This document shows positions 37,931 to 51,489 of a DNA stretch of 64,000 nt, piece by piece (positions within the stretch are counted from its first letter, which is position 1; each line of letters begins with the position of its first letter). The position numbers were made by a program, and so were the translations under genes. Where the stretch lies: the NCBI GenBank assembly GCA_002633025.1, contig NMRB01000258.1, positions 354,669 through 418,668 on the forward strand, written 5' to 3'. The stretch comes from Notospermus geniculatus (Eukaryota; Nemertea; Pilidiophora; Heteronemertea; Lineidae). The notes under the pieces are model-generated. The model made no database searches and was not told the origin of the DNA. It saw only the letters and a list, made by a program, of their open reading frames with translations.

Positions 37931-39075
37931 CTACAGTTGCAGTCATGCCAGTGTCCAGTAGATTGGTGAAACCAAGATATAGCGTAGTGTCTTCAGTGGG
38001 AGACCATCAGTTGCCCAGTTTTATTATCAGGTTGAAGTTTATAATTATCAGGGCCAGAGGTGCTGATTGCATATGACATGTGTAATGAGAGATGTTAGCA
38101 ATCGGTCATCAATGGGTTAAGTCATGACGATGTAACTTTGAGACTGCATAAAGTTATGGAGTAAGTTTATGAGCAATAAATGATACAAGCAATTGACAAA
38201 AACTGTTGTTCATGCACTATTACGTTTATAAACTGGGTGAAACTGTGGGAACCTGTCAGAAATTTTCTGAATTTGACAAAGAAATTGATATGCATATGGT
38301 ATGGTGGCGGGTTGACCAAATATTCACCTCTGATGATGGTATCTTAGCCACTCTTAACAAAAGTTACATCATCACTGAAAAATTTAAGTTCCCACGAAAT
38401 CTGCCCACTGGAATCGCATCGCGTTCCCACGATACATTTCAATTAAAGGACATAAGTCACTGATTGAAAAACATGCCTGGATATTTACCAATTTATGACA
38501 ATTGTAATGTGTTGGATAAATGGTGAATGTTTATCTCATTTTAACTTCCTCAAATTTGGCCAATTGTGGTCTAACTCGTGGCATGTGTTGCCTATTGATG
38601 ATTACATTAACTGCAAAATTGTCAGTTGTGCCTTGTCCAGATCGATAGTAGTCAGTCAATCTACCGAAGGCTACATGTAAGTATTGCCATGGGATTTTTA
38701 TCATTCATCCTCACTTGGAGAGGCTGAGCCATATTTCATTCTTTTTCTAACTGCTTACAATTAAAAAATATGTATGTTTCATTAATTTTTCATGGTTATG
38801 GCACACCCTGATCATGTGATTACATTAGCAGAAAATTGGCTTGAAAACTATTTAATACAATGTACACTCCCTAAATCAATCATTTATGCAATATTCCAAC
38901 TAAATATGAGACAGGTAAATTGATGTACAAGGAATGTATAAACAGTAAGAAATGTGTATCTAATGGTCTGAAAAATTAGGTAAATTACTTAAAAGTGTTG
39001 TGTAATGTGTGATGAATAAATATTCGACTTGGAATGTTACTTTAGCCAGTATGAGCAAATTTGATATTTTGGCAG

Positions 39076-39112
39076 GAATCAAGAATTAGAGAAGATTTTG
39101 TGGAGGGGGTAG
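39076..39112 (+). CDS. Weak candidate micro-exon
   Basis: Acceptor gatattttggcag and consensus donor GTAG|gtgagt bound 37 nt that read ESRIREDFVEGV in phase 0 only. The phase does not fit the neighbouring candidates at 36238 and 39660, so it may be spurious or belong to an alternative transcript. Confidence 0.18.
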
Positions 39113-39659
39113 GTGAGTGCTCTATCCTTTTCATCTTTACTGCACAGGGCATTATGTAATGGTCAATGGCTTCTTCTACTCTCATTGTTGCAGAATATAT
39201 CCAGTAGTTTCATGATGGTGCGAGAATGTGTTCAATTCCTATGAAACTATTGATTAATTCTTCAAATTATGCAATTCTGCTTGTTGAAAATTGAAACATT
39301 TATGAACATTTCATGATGTAATATCCTATGGCGAACCAAGCTTAATTTCCGCCATTCATGTAATTCATACTATATTCAATCTGATGTCAGATTTAACAAG
39401 GTTTGTGTAATGGCCACCCTTTGTCGCTTGTAATTGTGGTTACAATTATACTAATAACTCCAACTTCATTGGTTTGACAAGGGTTGGCAAACATGCATTG
39501 CTATGGTTACCATGTTACATGAAATTGACCCCGAGATTACCACTGTAATTAGTAATGACACCAGGCTGACTTTGGCGATACTGCTTGAATTAAAAAGGTT
39601 ATTGCATAATATTGCTTTGTATATGTAGGCCTACTTAAATCAACTGGCCTGCTTGCCAG

Positions 39660-39767
39660 TTTCAATTGGTTGCTCTGCTCATGAGCAGCTCAACCTCTGG
39701 ACTGATTTGTGGTGGTGTAGTGTATATCAAGTGGTCAGCATTGTTCGAAAATCAGAGAGGAGTTCAG
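39660..39767 (+). CDS. Candidate internal exon, unknown protein
   Basis: Acceptor ggcctgcttgccag and donor TTCAG|gtagta bound 108 nt with two open frames. In phase 1 it reads SIGCSAHEQLNLWTDLWW... and ends ...VRKSERSS, in step with 36238-36312. In phase 0 it reads FQLVALLMSSSTSGLICGG followed by VVYIKWSALFENQRGVQ, which resembles a membrane segment. Inspection does not choose between them. Confidence 0.33.
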
Positions 39768-40199
39768 GTAGTATCTTTTACTTTCTCCTATCTTTGTCTT
39801 GTCTTGTTCATCCTGGGGAGTTTGTAAGTAACAACAGAGTAACAACAGAGTGTTACTGATGATAAGTCAGCACAGCACACTAATTCCTGGATCTGTGTTA
39901 GATTTCTTAGCTGTGTTCAATGAAGAGTTCAATTTCAGTGCTGCTGAAGATTCCTTAGAACATAATCCTTCTCTTAATCTTGATTATACTGTCATAGACA
40001 AAAAATGTTCAAATAAGTAGTGTGGTGAAAAGTCATTAGGCCTACTTAATCCAAAATCTGCCTTGGGTCGATCTGGTTTTGTAAGGTTGTAAGATACATT
40101 CTGTACATACTGATGTAGCCTATTGGTTGTATTACTAAGCTTGCTTCATCACTGGTCAGCCTTGTAGATACACTCCAGGTAATCTTCTTGGATTAGAGA

Positions 40200-40406
40200 T
40201 GAGTCTTATGGTCTTAAATTCATTTGCCCTGGTGAGCCAAGTGGGCAGGAAGTAACTTTATGAGCTCTCCTTCATGGTCTTAAATTCATTTGCCCTGGTG
40301 AGCGAAGTAGGCAGGAAGTAACTTTATATGAGCTCTCCTTCATGGTCTTAAATTCATTTGCCCTGGTGAGTGAAGTAGGCAGGAAGTAACTTTATGAGCT
40401 CTCCTC
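40200..40406. repeat. 66-bp tandem triplication
   Basis: Three adjacent copies of a unit containing ATGGTCTTAAATTCATTTGC, then CCTGGTGAG and GGCAGGAAGTAACTTTATGA. Starts of the shared block lie at about 40208, 40274 and 40342. The high similarity suggests a recent local duplication. Confidence 0.9.
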
Positions 40407-42589
40407 AGGATTGTAGGTGGATTTCTGTCTACATCTGACTCCAGTGTACATTTCACAGTGGTAGCCCTTGTTTGGCTACAGTCAGCGAGTAAGTACTGCC
40501 ACTTTCCAAGCAGACATTTGACTTTAATTTTTTGTCCTTTCTAAGTACTGTAGTCTGACTGGACATGACTATAAAGCAAATTTATGGACAGTAAAGTGTG
40601 GGAAAGTGAGTCCCCCTGTGGTCCTAAATTCTGTCTGCATCTCTGATTGACAACTCAGCATGGTATTCAATGTCCTCTTCTGCTTTTGAATCCAAAATGA
40701 GAGAGGAGAAAATGACACATGCCTCCTTCGTTACCATGCCTTTCACTTTCAAGAAAAAATTGACATATTGCTATTGAAATGCTGGCATGTTGCTCCAGCT
40801 GTTGTTACAGCCTGAACGAAGATGTGCCGCCACATAAGAATAGGCCTATATTCATATCAGTAGGTGATTTAATCTACTACAATATCTTATTCTAATTCAA
40901 CTATTGATTGAAGTCTGGGATGAATACATTGAATTTTAATGTATCGAACAGTTGTGTCCTGCTCCTCGGGGGTCCCAGGATGTCATCACCAGTTCACACA
41001 ATCATTTCAATGAGGACATTCACTAAAACACTTTTTCATGACAGTTAACTCGGTGCAGTTTAAGATTGGCCCCAACGTGTCACTGCTATAACTGTGTTGT
41101 TCTAGGTGCCTTGGCGCGAAGAGCTATTCATCTGAATTCTTGAGACAATTATTAGTCAGAACGCAATGGCACGAAGTGTGACCATCTGGTTTGGTTATCA
41201 AATATTTTATAGTGAATATCACTAAAGAAAATCGAATGCATACATGTGTTGCCATCTAATGTATTTGTAAAGAAAATCAAATAGACGACTTAGGAAGATG
41301 AAGTTAACGTTTCACAAAGGGTTTCTCTGCACAAGTCACTTGTAGGCAGATCTTCAGTATGTGGTGAAGTTGGAATCACTACTCCATTGATAAGTGTTGT
41401 ACGTCAAACATGTCAAATGTAAGGTGGGGTGAGGTTGTGGACTGGGAAAGATCTTATGTAGTACATTTACATTGCAAATCGAAAGTAAAACTTTTGTGAG
41501 TACCTCCAGCCATTGTATATCATTTGATCATGTCAGTGGTTTGAATACTTGATTAGTGTCGTGTAACATTTAGCCAATGATAATAAATTTTGAGGCAACG
41601 ATATCAATGCACTCTAAAATTCAACTGTACATTTATGTATAAAAGGTTGTTGTTTTGACTACCGTTCAACAAAGATGAAAGATTCAGAAAAAATCAAAAG
41701 GTGCTTTGCAGCTTGAAACCTTAGCAATATGTGAGGTCTGTATAATGACATTTTCGGATGCACTCGATGTCCATTTGTCTGTATTAGAGGTATTATGTCA
41801 GCTGAAATGGTTGGTATGATATCAATTCTAGAATGATTAGTATGATATCAAATTTGATTAATTTTGAGTAGTGCTGAATTGACGCTTTCCCAGGTTGTGA
41901 AATAGATCGTGCTTTCCATGGGAAAATGTAGTAATGATTTTAATCAGACTGTAAAATGGTAATAGAAAGGCAATGGACGTATTTATGTTGCCCCATTACC
42001 AGTGAAAAGTTTTATCGTTCATAATTCGCCAAATGTAGGTAACTTTTCCTCCAGTAAACAACCGCATNTTTGTCCCCACCAACTCCAGATACTGGTCAGT
42101 ACCAGAAAATTGTGTTGTGCATCCATTTGGTTTGGTAAAAACATCTGTTTTTCCCTATCAGGGATTTTGACACGCCCTTAAAGGGAATCTGTCATGCTAT
42201 TGGAATATACAAATAGGCAGAGATTCTCTAAGCCCCATGATTACTTGAGACCACCACTTAAGTCTTTTCATTGTTTTAATACCATTCAGCTGTGGGGAGT
42301 GGGGCACCATCTTCAACAAAGCCATTGAAATTCATGACTTTTACTAGAGTTTTAAACATTAAAGTTACCAATCATCCTCTCATAAGAACAACCTCTCATG
42401 ATTGTTTTAATGAGTACAAATTTTACACACTTGTGGACATTATATCTGTAAATAGTACTTTTTTATATTTTTTATAAAAGCACCTTATTGGGCAGATTGC
42501 AGAATTCAAAGAATTTACTCCCTGTCTGTCTCTATGTAAAAACTCATGTAAATCTCAACTGCTAATATTTTCGACTGTTTATTAAAGTA

Positions 42590-42851
42590 AGTGGTAATTA
42601 ATAGGATAGGTAGTGTGTTGCCGTGTTGATCGAATTGTTGAAATACATAGAAAATGAGTGCGACACCTTGTTGAAGATCAACTATTTATTGGTCCGAGGA
42701 CCCGATAGAAGCTTTCGACACTTACTGTGTCTTCATCAGGTATCTGATGAAGACACAGTAAGTGTCGAAAGCTTGTATCGGGTCCTCGGACCAATAAATA
42801 GTTGATCTTCAACAAGGTGTCGCACTCATTTTCTATGTAGTGGTAATTAAT
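42590..42851. mobile_element. Palindromic insertion, Penelope-like candidate
   Basis: A 194-bp inverted repeat (42645-42838) with 95-bp arms, one mismatch and a 4-bp centre (GTAT). It is preceded by 42 bp of non-repeated DNA. The whole is bracketed by a 13-bp direct repeat AGTGGTAATTAAT (42590-42602 and 42839-42851), as expected of an insertion with target duplication. Each arm carries a hammerhead-like core (see next entry). Such cores are known from Penelope-like retroelements, where inverted and truncated termini are common. No reverse transcriptase remains. The family assignment is an inference. Confidence 0.6.
42744..42790 (+). ncRNA. Hammerhead-ribozyme-like core
   Basis: CTGATGA (42744-42750) is followed by a stem GACAC/GTGTC with loop AGTAA (42752-42766) and then GAAA (42767-42770), matching the conserved catalytic core order. 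GCTTGTATC follows, where a very short stem III and a cleavage site could lie. The mirror copy is in the left arm on the - strand (42713-42739). Activity is uncertain because stem I and stem III are not clearly formed and the arms can pair with each other. Confidence 0.5.
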
Positions 42852-43623
42852 GTTAGCTTTGATCCAAGAACAATCATGTAATGCTGGATGATTCCTATGA
42901 ATTTAGTTTGGAAAATAAGCCTGATCAAGTAAAATAATTGGCTGAGTGAAATAAAAGACCATACAGGTAAAGACCAAGTTAAAAACTAACACTCCAGGAT
43001 ATCAAGACATGATTTCTCCAACTGGTGTGAATTGTTTTAGAACAATAGGAATGTTGTGTTATGAAAGATTTCAACAACTCTGTTCTTTATTTCATTCATA
43101 AAACTTATTCTGAGAAATTGAGCTGTTTCACAAGGGCCCATGGCTAGGACTTTGATGCTTGCCGATTGAACTTGCTGACTGACCTTGCACTCGATGCATC
43201 AATCATTCAAGGTTTGTAAACTTTCAGAGCCCTTATTTCATGCCTTTAATGAGTTTATTAGAAAATCACATCAGATTGCCTTTAATGGCCATCTATATAG
43301 TAATAAATATCCTGACACCACTCTTCCTGTATTTATCTGAAATCATACATTGTAAGTTTAAATTTGACTGCACTGCTTCACATCACAAAATATAAGGGCT
43401 GCAGTTCAATTGGGTTCGGAATTTCCTGTGGGAATGTCATCAGGAGACAACAAAAATACCTGAAGTTTAACCATAGACGTAATACGCCACCCACACTTGT
43501 TTTTTAAAACCAACAGAAACCACAATAGATATTGATTTATTAGGATCTCTTACATGTACATGTGACACAGACTGTTGATCTTTTCAACTCTGTTGGAGAA
43601 TTGTTTTGCATTCCCTCTCATGT

Positions 43624-43731
43624 CATCCTCCCACAGCAGGGGTTTTACCTTGCTCCTCTTCATCCACTCAAACTCGTGTGTTAGTGTATGAAGAGGAGCC
43701 AGACCAAAAAAAGCCCTGCTTTGGGAGGGTG
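43624..43731. mobile_element. Palindromic MITE copy 2
   Basis: Starts CATCCTCCCACAGCAGGGG and ends CTGCTTTGGGAGGGTG. The interior arms TGCTCCTCTTCAT and ATGAAGAGGAGCC pair. Its reverse complement aligns with 34506-34600, which defines a family. Confidence 0.75.
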
Positions 43732-44333
43732 AATCCCATCCCTCTTCTATCTATAATCATCGACTCATTTTCAATAAATTGTGTAAAAACATTGGAACAA
43801 ACGTGTCACTGCTTGTTTTCATGCCTTTAATATTCACTCTTTGCAAACAGATTTATGGAAGAAAGATAAACAGCGTTTTGCCAAAATTCCAACAAAGCCC
43901 ATTTTGAAATGGTCATAGACCTCCGGCTATTGGAATACGTTAAGAGCAAAAAAATAATGCCCGATTTAATTTGCTTTGGATATACATTCATATTGGCTGA
44001 TGGTGCATTGTTGACTGTTTTACCCATAACTTGGAATGAAATGGTTTCCTTTGGAATAAAATGTTGATTTCGTTATTGGTGAGCTTTAAAAGAAAAAGGT
44101 AAGGTAGCATCATTCATTTTAACTTTTGCTCAACTTCCACTTTCTGAACTGATCCCCTGGGTTTCAAAACCTGAATTTCAAAGAATTAGTGCCCTGGGGC
44201 ATGGAGTATACCACCACATATACCTTGAGTTGAAGCATGAGTGTGAGAATCATTTGCTTGGGTAGGTTAAGAATTTCCTATCCTTTTCGGCATTATGTAA
44301 TGTTAAATCAAAGGAGTTGATCTTATTCCTCAG

Positions 44334-44416
44334 ACTTGAAGGAAGGAGATGAAAAGGAAGCTACTGCAGATTCCATAATCAGGAGTGTTATCATTGGCAT
44401 GGTTGAATTATCAATG
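44334..44416 (+). CDS. Candidate internal exon, unknown protein
   Basis: An acceptor ttgatcttattcctcag opens a frame in phase 1 that reads LKEGDEKEATADSIIRSVII then GMVELSM. A weak donor ATG|gtttgt closes it at 83 nt. Without splicing, the frame continues to a stop at about 44521. Entry phase matches the exit of 39660-39767. The charged start followed by a hydrophobic run suits a structured protein, but no family is recognised. Confidence 0.35.
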
Positions 44417-44579
44417 GTTTGTATTACACAGCAGATGCATTTCATTCAACCTTTACTTGGGAAGTTACTCTACACTTGGGCCAAGCTATCACAATCATTT
44501 GTATATGAAAAGAGCATCTAAAATTCATTGATGCCAAAATCACATAAAATGCACTCTCTCACCCTCTTCCTCCCCTATT

Positions 44580-44687
44580 GGTCCATATTCACAAATATAC
44601 TTAAGTCAAAGTGTGATACTTATCTTTTGTGTTGAAAGGATAGGTGTCACACTTAGACTTAAGTAGTTTTATGAATATGGACCCAGG
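44580..44687. mobile_element. Palindromic element of the ACTTAAG family
   Basis: Runs from GGTCCATATTCACAAATATA to TTTTATGAATATGGACC, with ACTTAAG in both arms. It is an inverted-orientation relative of the three tandem copies at 55591-55920 and of the interrupted copy at 58110-58486. Confidence 0.85.
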
Positions 44688-47600
44688 TCTTCTCTCATTG
44701 TCAATATACCCAGGTAGGCTTTCTTTTGCAAATAATTATGAGGGTAAAAATGAACTTGTCAAAAATCCAACCTTTTCTCCTTGATTGTAGTAGGCCCTAT
44801 TGAGTAAATTGTAACATACCCCTTATTGCTGTTGGTCAGGTTAATTTTCACCAAATCTTGTCTGATTCATTTCTTGCATAATGTCTTGGGCATAACATAT
44901 TCATTTATCTCATACCTAAAAACCTTCCAGACAGCCTTGAGGAAAGCTATCTTCCCATTTCACACTGATTGGTCGTATTTGATTATACAGTCGTTCGGCG
45001 AGCTTCTCCAGAAAACGGTTTCAGTTCGAATTTGAGTTATCACAATTTAAGCACCATTGGCCCAGAATAGTGTTAATGAATCGTAGATCGATCCCAGCCA
45101 TGTTGACTTTGCTGTCGTATTTGTCATCATGTCTCAACTCTCCAGCCACTTCAGCCACCGAGAACCAGAATCACATGGACACCTGTTGCCATAGTGATAT
45201 GTTTTTTTTATCATAAAATACCCGAAAGCCACTTAAATTCAATTATCACTTTTTTCCTATTTTGAGATAGCCACTTACATTGAAGCTGGCTTTGAATTTT
45301 GATTTGTTGCAGTGGAGATAGGGAGATTGGTCTGTGCACTCACTAGGATGCTAACTGGTGTGTGTCAATACCAATAACAGTGACTGACCAGCTTAAAGAA
45401 TGACATCAGTCGATAGTCCTGGGTATGCAGCATTCCTAATTTTACTCGTTGCATTCTGGTATCCATTGGTTTGTCCCCCACAGATTTAAGTTAACTGGCA
45501 GATTAGGAAACTGCAGCAACAACAGCAATTGGAAATTTACTGACTGATACTAATTGCAATTTGCAATTGGAACTGAACTGAGGCTCATACATTGCATTCC
45601 TGCAGTTTTGACTGTTCACTGCTTCTGTGTGTGCATTTTCTGGAAATCTCCAGATATTCTAAAAATTGATCTTCAGCCTATAACACTTCAAAAAGAACAC
45701 ACACACACCTGCAGTTGTCATATATCAAAAGAAATTGGCTTGAAGATTTTTTCTGTTTGTTTGTGTATTTCAAGAACTATATTTAATGTACAGAAGTAAA
45801 TCTCGGTTTCAAATGAATTTTAAACACAGGGTGCAGTTAAATCATTGATTTAATATCAGGATGCTAAATGTAATTGTGTATTAAAAATGTTGGATGTTAC
45901 AGAAATTTGAACTGCATGCTGAGCCCTGTGAGGGGAATTGAACTCTATGGATCCAGCAAAAGTTCTGGAAAATTATTGCACACTCGAGCTCATTTTCGGT
46001 TTCCACTAGACAAATGACCTTGACCTCACTAAATTTAAAGGCAGCCTGGGACTATCATTTCCATCACAGTATGATCACTTCACTTAAGTCAAGAAGACTT
46101 CTCATAATTGTTGTTCTGAGAAAAGACATCCTTTGCCAATTATTTCATTTCGAACAAATATCCTCGCTTCCTAAGACAAACCAATTAAATCCAACCTGGC
46201 AAATGTTCCCTGGCTCAGCAACTCTCAAAATATTGCCACAGTACAAAAGAAAACAGTATGAGAGCCACCTTCCCAGGGATCAGGATCTAAATTGTAGCCA
46301 TTTGATTCACTCTGGCCCTCTACCATCTCAATAAAGAAGGGAGTATTTAATTAGTCCTTTCAGCCCTTGGGCCCAAAACTCGTGAACATTGCTATCAGTT
46401 TCAGGTGTTGGATTACCGCCATGTGTCCCGTACCCCACAGCCCACAACCTCTTCTCTCTTATGTTGTGGTTATTTTTGCCTGCGGAGAAAACTGATAAAA
46501 TTCAACTGGAAAATTTAAATGATACTTTGACGAGGATGTTAATTGATTTAGTTTTATTCAAGGCGTGATGCTGATCTGGAAGATGTTTTCATTGTAGATA
46601 AAGCACTTATTGTGATGGGATAAAACTGCTTTGAAAGAGACGCTATCATGAAATGCCTTGTTTAATGCTTGACTTCCATAACCCTTGGGCCATCAGCAGT
46701 GCATTCATTCTTTTGAGAATGACTAAATGAAATTTGAACACATTCTGCATATTTTGCCATGTGTCATTCTTTGTTCTTCAACATTTCTTTTAAAGGGGCT
46801 GCTCTTTCTGCTAAACCCTAATTTCTACACAGATTTAACAGGCAAAATCTCAGTGATTTCTCAGGAAGAATGAACTGGTGTTCCAAAAGGGTAGCCACAA
46901 AATGATATATATATTGATATGGGCATAATCATACAACCATATCAATTGCTGCCCAGTTCCATTGTCTTACTTGGGATCACATATTGTTATTATTAATAAC
47001 TTGAACTGCAAAGGGTTAAGTCCTCTTGACAGGTAGAACTATTATCCTATCAAAGGAATCTTTTTGTTATCTTCAGCAGAAAAATGCCCATGCTGATACC
47101 AACATGCTATGCCTTTTCATCAGTACCTAGGCCCATGCAAGCCTCCAACTTGACCTTCACCTTCTAATAATGGTATTTCAAAAAGCCTTTGTTGGCGACT
47201 AAACAAAACTGTAGAAGTATACAATTACCTGGAACAGGTAACAGCCCGATGTTCCATGGAGTTATTTTCATGAAATTTCTTCACATGGCATATTTCAAAA
47301 TGTCTGGCATCTTGACTTTCCCTCTGAACAAAGCAGACCACTTCAGTTTTATCGTTGTCTAAATCTCGACTTAAAGAACATTTCAACTTGAACATGTTGT
47401 GTGTCTGGTACTAAGTTCTAGTGGAAGTATCATATTGCCGGATCCTGAGGGGTCTGGATGCTGGAGTTCAACTCCGTGTTTTAGTGACCCGCCCGTTCAT
47501 GTGTGGCATCGTGTTGTATCTCATCGATACTAAGCTAGGGTAGTTCAGACAGGTGTGGCTCTAGACCAAGATTTCAGAATAATTTCATTGAAATAAACAA

Positions 47601-49485
47601 CACATCCAGTGTTTCCACCAGAGGGGTACTCAAATGAAGAGAAAATGGCATTTTCTTTAATTTCATGGGGTTTTTTGTTGATTTTGAACAAAATAGTACC
47701 CTCAGAAGAAAATCTGGCAAAAACTCTGAAATCATAACTCGATCTAACTCAACACCACATTCCTTCATTCAATATAAGAATTGAAATGTAATGCATTGTG
47801 AGAGAAAAATCATTAGAAATTTGAATCACATATCCATTCTTGAAAGTTTCAAGAAACTCATTCCCTTTGTAATATTACCAAGTGAAAAAAAATCACGATT
47901 TCAAGTGTAATTATACCTGATAATTCAATTCTGCATCATTTTCTCTCAGATTAATCAAGTCCTGGCTTATAAGTGGCTCAAAGAACAGCCGAGGCAAGAG
48001 GATGCAATTTTTTCCGCAGCCTTGAATCCTCTGTATTATTAACCCGTAAAGAAAAAGGCTAATAGGAATTTAATCGCTGAATCTAAGAGATAGTCCAATT
48101 AATGAGACTTAATTGAGATCGAAATTGTCTGGTCATAAGTATATTTACAGTCTCCATCATCCGTCTTGCAACCTCTTCAAATAAATGGCAGATTTTTAAC
48201 CCCATGTAACCAATACCTTTTCTCGAGTATATGTGTCTCTTTTCTGACTTTGAGAACTCTGACATCCAAAAAGTCCTTTAGAAAAGTTTTGGGTTATCTT
48301 CTGCTTGGAGGTTTTTATTGGATGTAATCATCATACAGCCATGAGCTATTGTGCTATCTGATGTTGCCCAAGAGCTTATTTTCAGAATTTGACAAAGAAA
48401 CTTTAAAAAGCTATGATAATGCTTGGAAATACGTAGGCCTATGGGGGACACTCTGTGCAGAGTGAAAAGTTGGATTTGAAAACTGAAGTAAACTCAGGAC
48501 TTATAAGTGCCACAAAATTGAGCATGCAATTACTTAAGAGTCCCTTTATAAGTGGCCACAAAATTGGGTAAGTATGCATTTACTTAAGAGTCCCTGGTAC
48601 ACATATAGGGATGTGACTGTGTCGCATCCTTTTGCGACATTTCAAGTTAATCTGTGATAAAGCTTAAATCGATGTCTACCGACTGTGTACAATAATCACC
48701 GCGTTTGTTCAAGTGTCTCGTTTTGAACTGAAACATTTTGTCGGTTTGGTACGACTTTATCGATGTCTTTCTCAGGAGCTCTTCAGTGCTCTTATCTTCG
48801 CACCGACATCCTACTTATCCGCCGAGCCCACACAGTGTTAGAGAGAAATTCATCTTGCGCTTGTTTACTTTAATATAAATTTCAGAAATTAAATCTCGCT
48901 GGAATGTTAGATTGCAGTTAAAATAAACACTAACGATATCAGATTGCATTTTTGGTGGCCGTCAAATATTCAGAAAAATTGATGATACTTTTTACGTTGA
49001 CTAATCTGTTTATATACCGGGTATTAAGTTACAGATGCTTTACAAGGCAATTTCTTAGTTTCTGTCGAATGTCTACTTTATGAATTTTTATTGTCTTGCG
49101 CATATACTGATAACTATTCATATTAAAGCTCCAGGCGGTACATTTTCAAAAGACTGAAGAGTGAGGGACTCGAAGTTTTCATTGACTGTCATATCTTTCT
49201 GTTGGTTCTGTACCCACTCATGAGTACGCAATGCGAGAGGAAATCGAGTATATTTCAATTTTCAGTCAATTCTTGTTTAGTTACAAAATGCTGAATCATC
49301 TGCTTCTTGTGGCATCTTTGTAATTGTTGTACTCAACCAATTCGGATTTATTTTCTGTCAAAGCTTGAATGCCCAAGGAGACCCTCTCAACTTGTGTTTA
49401 TTCAGTCAAGTTCTCCAGCAAAACGTGCCACAGCCTGTTTTTATTGTGGATATTCTGTCTAAAGTCTCATACGTGCTGTTTTCAG
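44688..49485. other. No gene supported
   Basis: Intron-like. A 106-codon + strand frame (46014-46334) begins just after a good acceptor (tcggtttccactag) but has no donor and no recognised domain. A two-copy tandem repeat lies at 48501-48595. Nothing else was seen. Confidence 0.4.
48501..48595. repeat. Two-copy tandem repeat, about 45-50 bp
   Basis: TTATAAGTGCCACAAAATTG...ACTTAAGAGTCCCT is followed directly by a second copy that differs by a few bases and a 5-bp longer centre. Confidence 0.85.
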
Positions 49486-49516
49486 GAATGTTGGGGCTAA
49501 TTTTTTCTAGATTAAG
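49486..49516 (+). CDS. Candidate micro-exon, unknown protein
   Basis: An excellent acceptor (tacgtgctgttttcag) and donor TTAAG|gtaata bound 31 nt that read MLGLIFSRL in phase 1 to 2, the only open frame. The exit phase matches entry into 51737-51771. Confidence 0.25.
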
Positions 49517-50235
49517 GTAATATTTTGTCCCGAAATTCAATCTGTGAGATTATATTTGTTAAAAGGAAATGGAGAAGAAATTACTTGCCAAGCCTTCGGG
49601 ATATCTTTCTTTCCTCAAGAATGTCGGTAGAGCTCACTTTTTTGAAGTGGCGCCACCGATTTTCCAATACTCTGCCATGAAATCATAAGATAGTAATTTG
49701 TGGAATGAAGATTGGTATGTTTTCAAGATTAGAGAATAATTGAAACAACGTCCATCAATCTATGGGTTAATTATGTCTGCAGTGTACGACTGCCCAACCC
49801 TTTTACTTCATTTCTTCAGGAAAATTTCACTTAGCAATACCAAAACTCATGAAAAAGCGACTCTATTAATTTTTTCTTTCAATCATTCTGAAAATACCCT
49901 GATGATTTTTTTTTTGTAATGCTCTAATGGTCCAAGTTCTGATTGATCCATCAGATATTAATCGAATTCTTCTAATAGGGATGCAATGGCCGATAATGAT
50001 GCATTGATTTTAATTGATTTCTCAATTAATTCATTCTTGAGAAATCGCAAATCAATCGATGAGTATATTTTAGTATTAATTATGTCCTAATTCACCCAGA
50101 AATAAATCACCAACGGGAACTTGAAAAATTGATTAGTTGCAGTTCACATCGATTTGGACCATCTGTAATTCTTGGAATCAATATTCAGATAATTCCTTTG
50201 GAGTATCTTTCATTCCAATTCAGTCAAACATACAC

Positions 50236-50253
50236 ATGTATGTATGTATGTAC
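50236..50253. repeat. (ATGT)n microsatellite
   Basis: Short run CATGTATGTATGTATGTAC, four to five units. Confidence 0.85.
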
Positions 50254-51489
50254 ACAAACATATACAAAATGTGCACAAATACCAATCAAACTTATGTTGA
50301 AACAAATAATTTTCCAATCCATATCATAATTCTATTACTGGAGCCTTAGAGTAAATATTCGAGTGCTAAATCATCTCCACAATCCTGCAAAACAAAATAC
50401 TCCAGGTAGTTTGGTGCCTGTTATATAACCTTGATATTGAAATGCTATTTTCTTTACAAATTGGAATTCTGAGAATACATACATCAACATGTAACATTTG
50501 GAGTGTAATATCTCAAGAAATCAATATGGCCGCCTGAGTGGTCCANATGTTATTTATTTCTGGACTTGACAAAGAAGACAACACAATGAATGATTTTGTT
50601 TGCAAGTCATTAATAATTACTAAAAATGTTGATAAAATTTGAGATTTATTATTGATTTAATTGTTTTGTTGTTTGTGACAAGATTGTTGTTTGGTATAGA
50701 AATCTTCATGATCGTAAATCTCAACAGTTCTGTTTCCTTTGTTGTGGAGGACTCTTTGTTCCTTCACCTTATACCACTTACTGCAGTGATTGAAAAAATG
50801 ACTAAATGAAGGTTTGGTGCCTATTGTGTACTTATTCAGAATTTCAGAATCTTTCAAAATCTGCTTGCATTTCAGTTTTTTTCTTTTATCAATAATTCAA
50901 TCATGTTTCTAGAATAAACAGTAACTTCCTTTTGTGTTTGTGTTCACAACATGATTGCATACATCACACCCAAATCCATTGAAGGAGTGTAATATCCCTT
51001 CTATCCATCCCTGACCACCCTTGGAGCCCCTTTCTGTAGCATTGTCATTATGTCAAATGCGCTCATCGTTCCTAATGACCACCAGATGACCTCTGTCCAT
51101 ACCTGCAGCCGACAATCATCTTTGTATGCAAATTAGGCGGGCGCAGTTTCTCTAATTGAAGTCTTTGATCTCGTTAGTGATTCATTTGTCTTACAAATTG
51201 TCCAGTAATTGAAATTATACTGTTGGGTATGCTGAAGCTATATTGGCTGTGATCTTGGAATATCAATAAGAATATCGTGACAAGTCACATTGTGACTTGT
51301 TTGCTGTCTGACATTTTCGATTCAATGAGGGCTTTGAATTTTTTCGAGTGTGGACGTGAAAGTCAAGTCAAGTGGCACATTTGAAAGAAGAGAGATCATA
51401 TGATGAAATGAACAATCACCAATTTCTGCTGGTAAATGCTGAAAATTTCAAACTGACAATCATTAAATGCAGTTGAGTTCATGGTTTTG

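Noticed and set aside
40208-40380. Repeated ATG...CCTG|gtgag segments as possible duplicated exons
   Set aside because: The 66-bp units have no acceptor and the donor-like sites follow from the repeat. Treated as a simple tandem duplication.
46014-46334. 106-codon + strand frame after a good acceptor
   Set aside because: No donor, no family and uneven composition. The acceptor alone is weak evidence.
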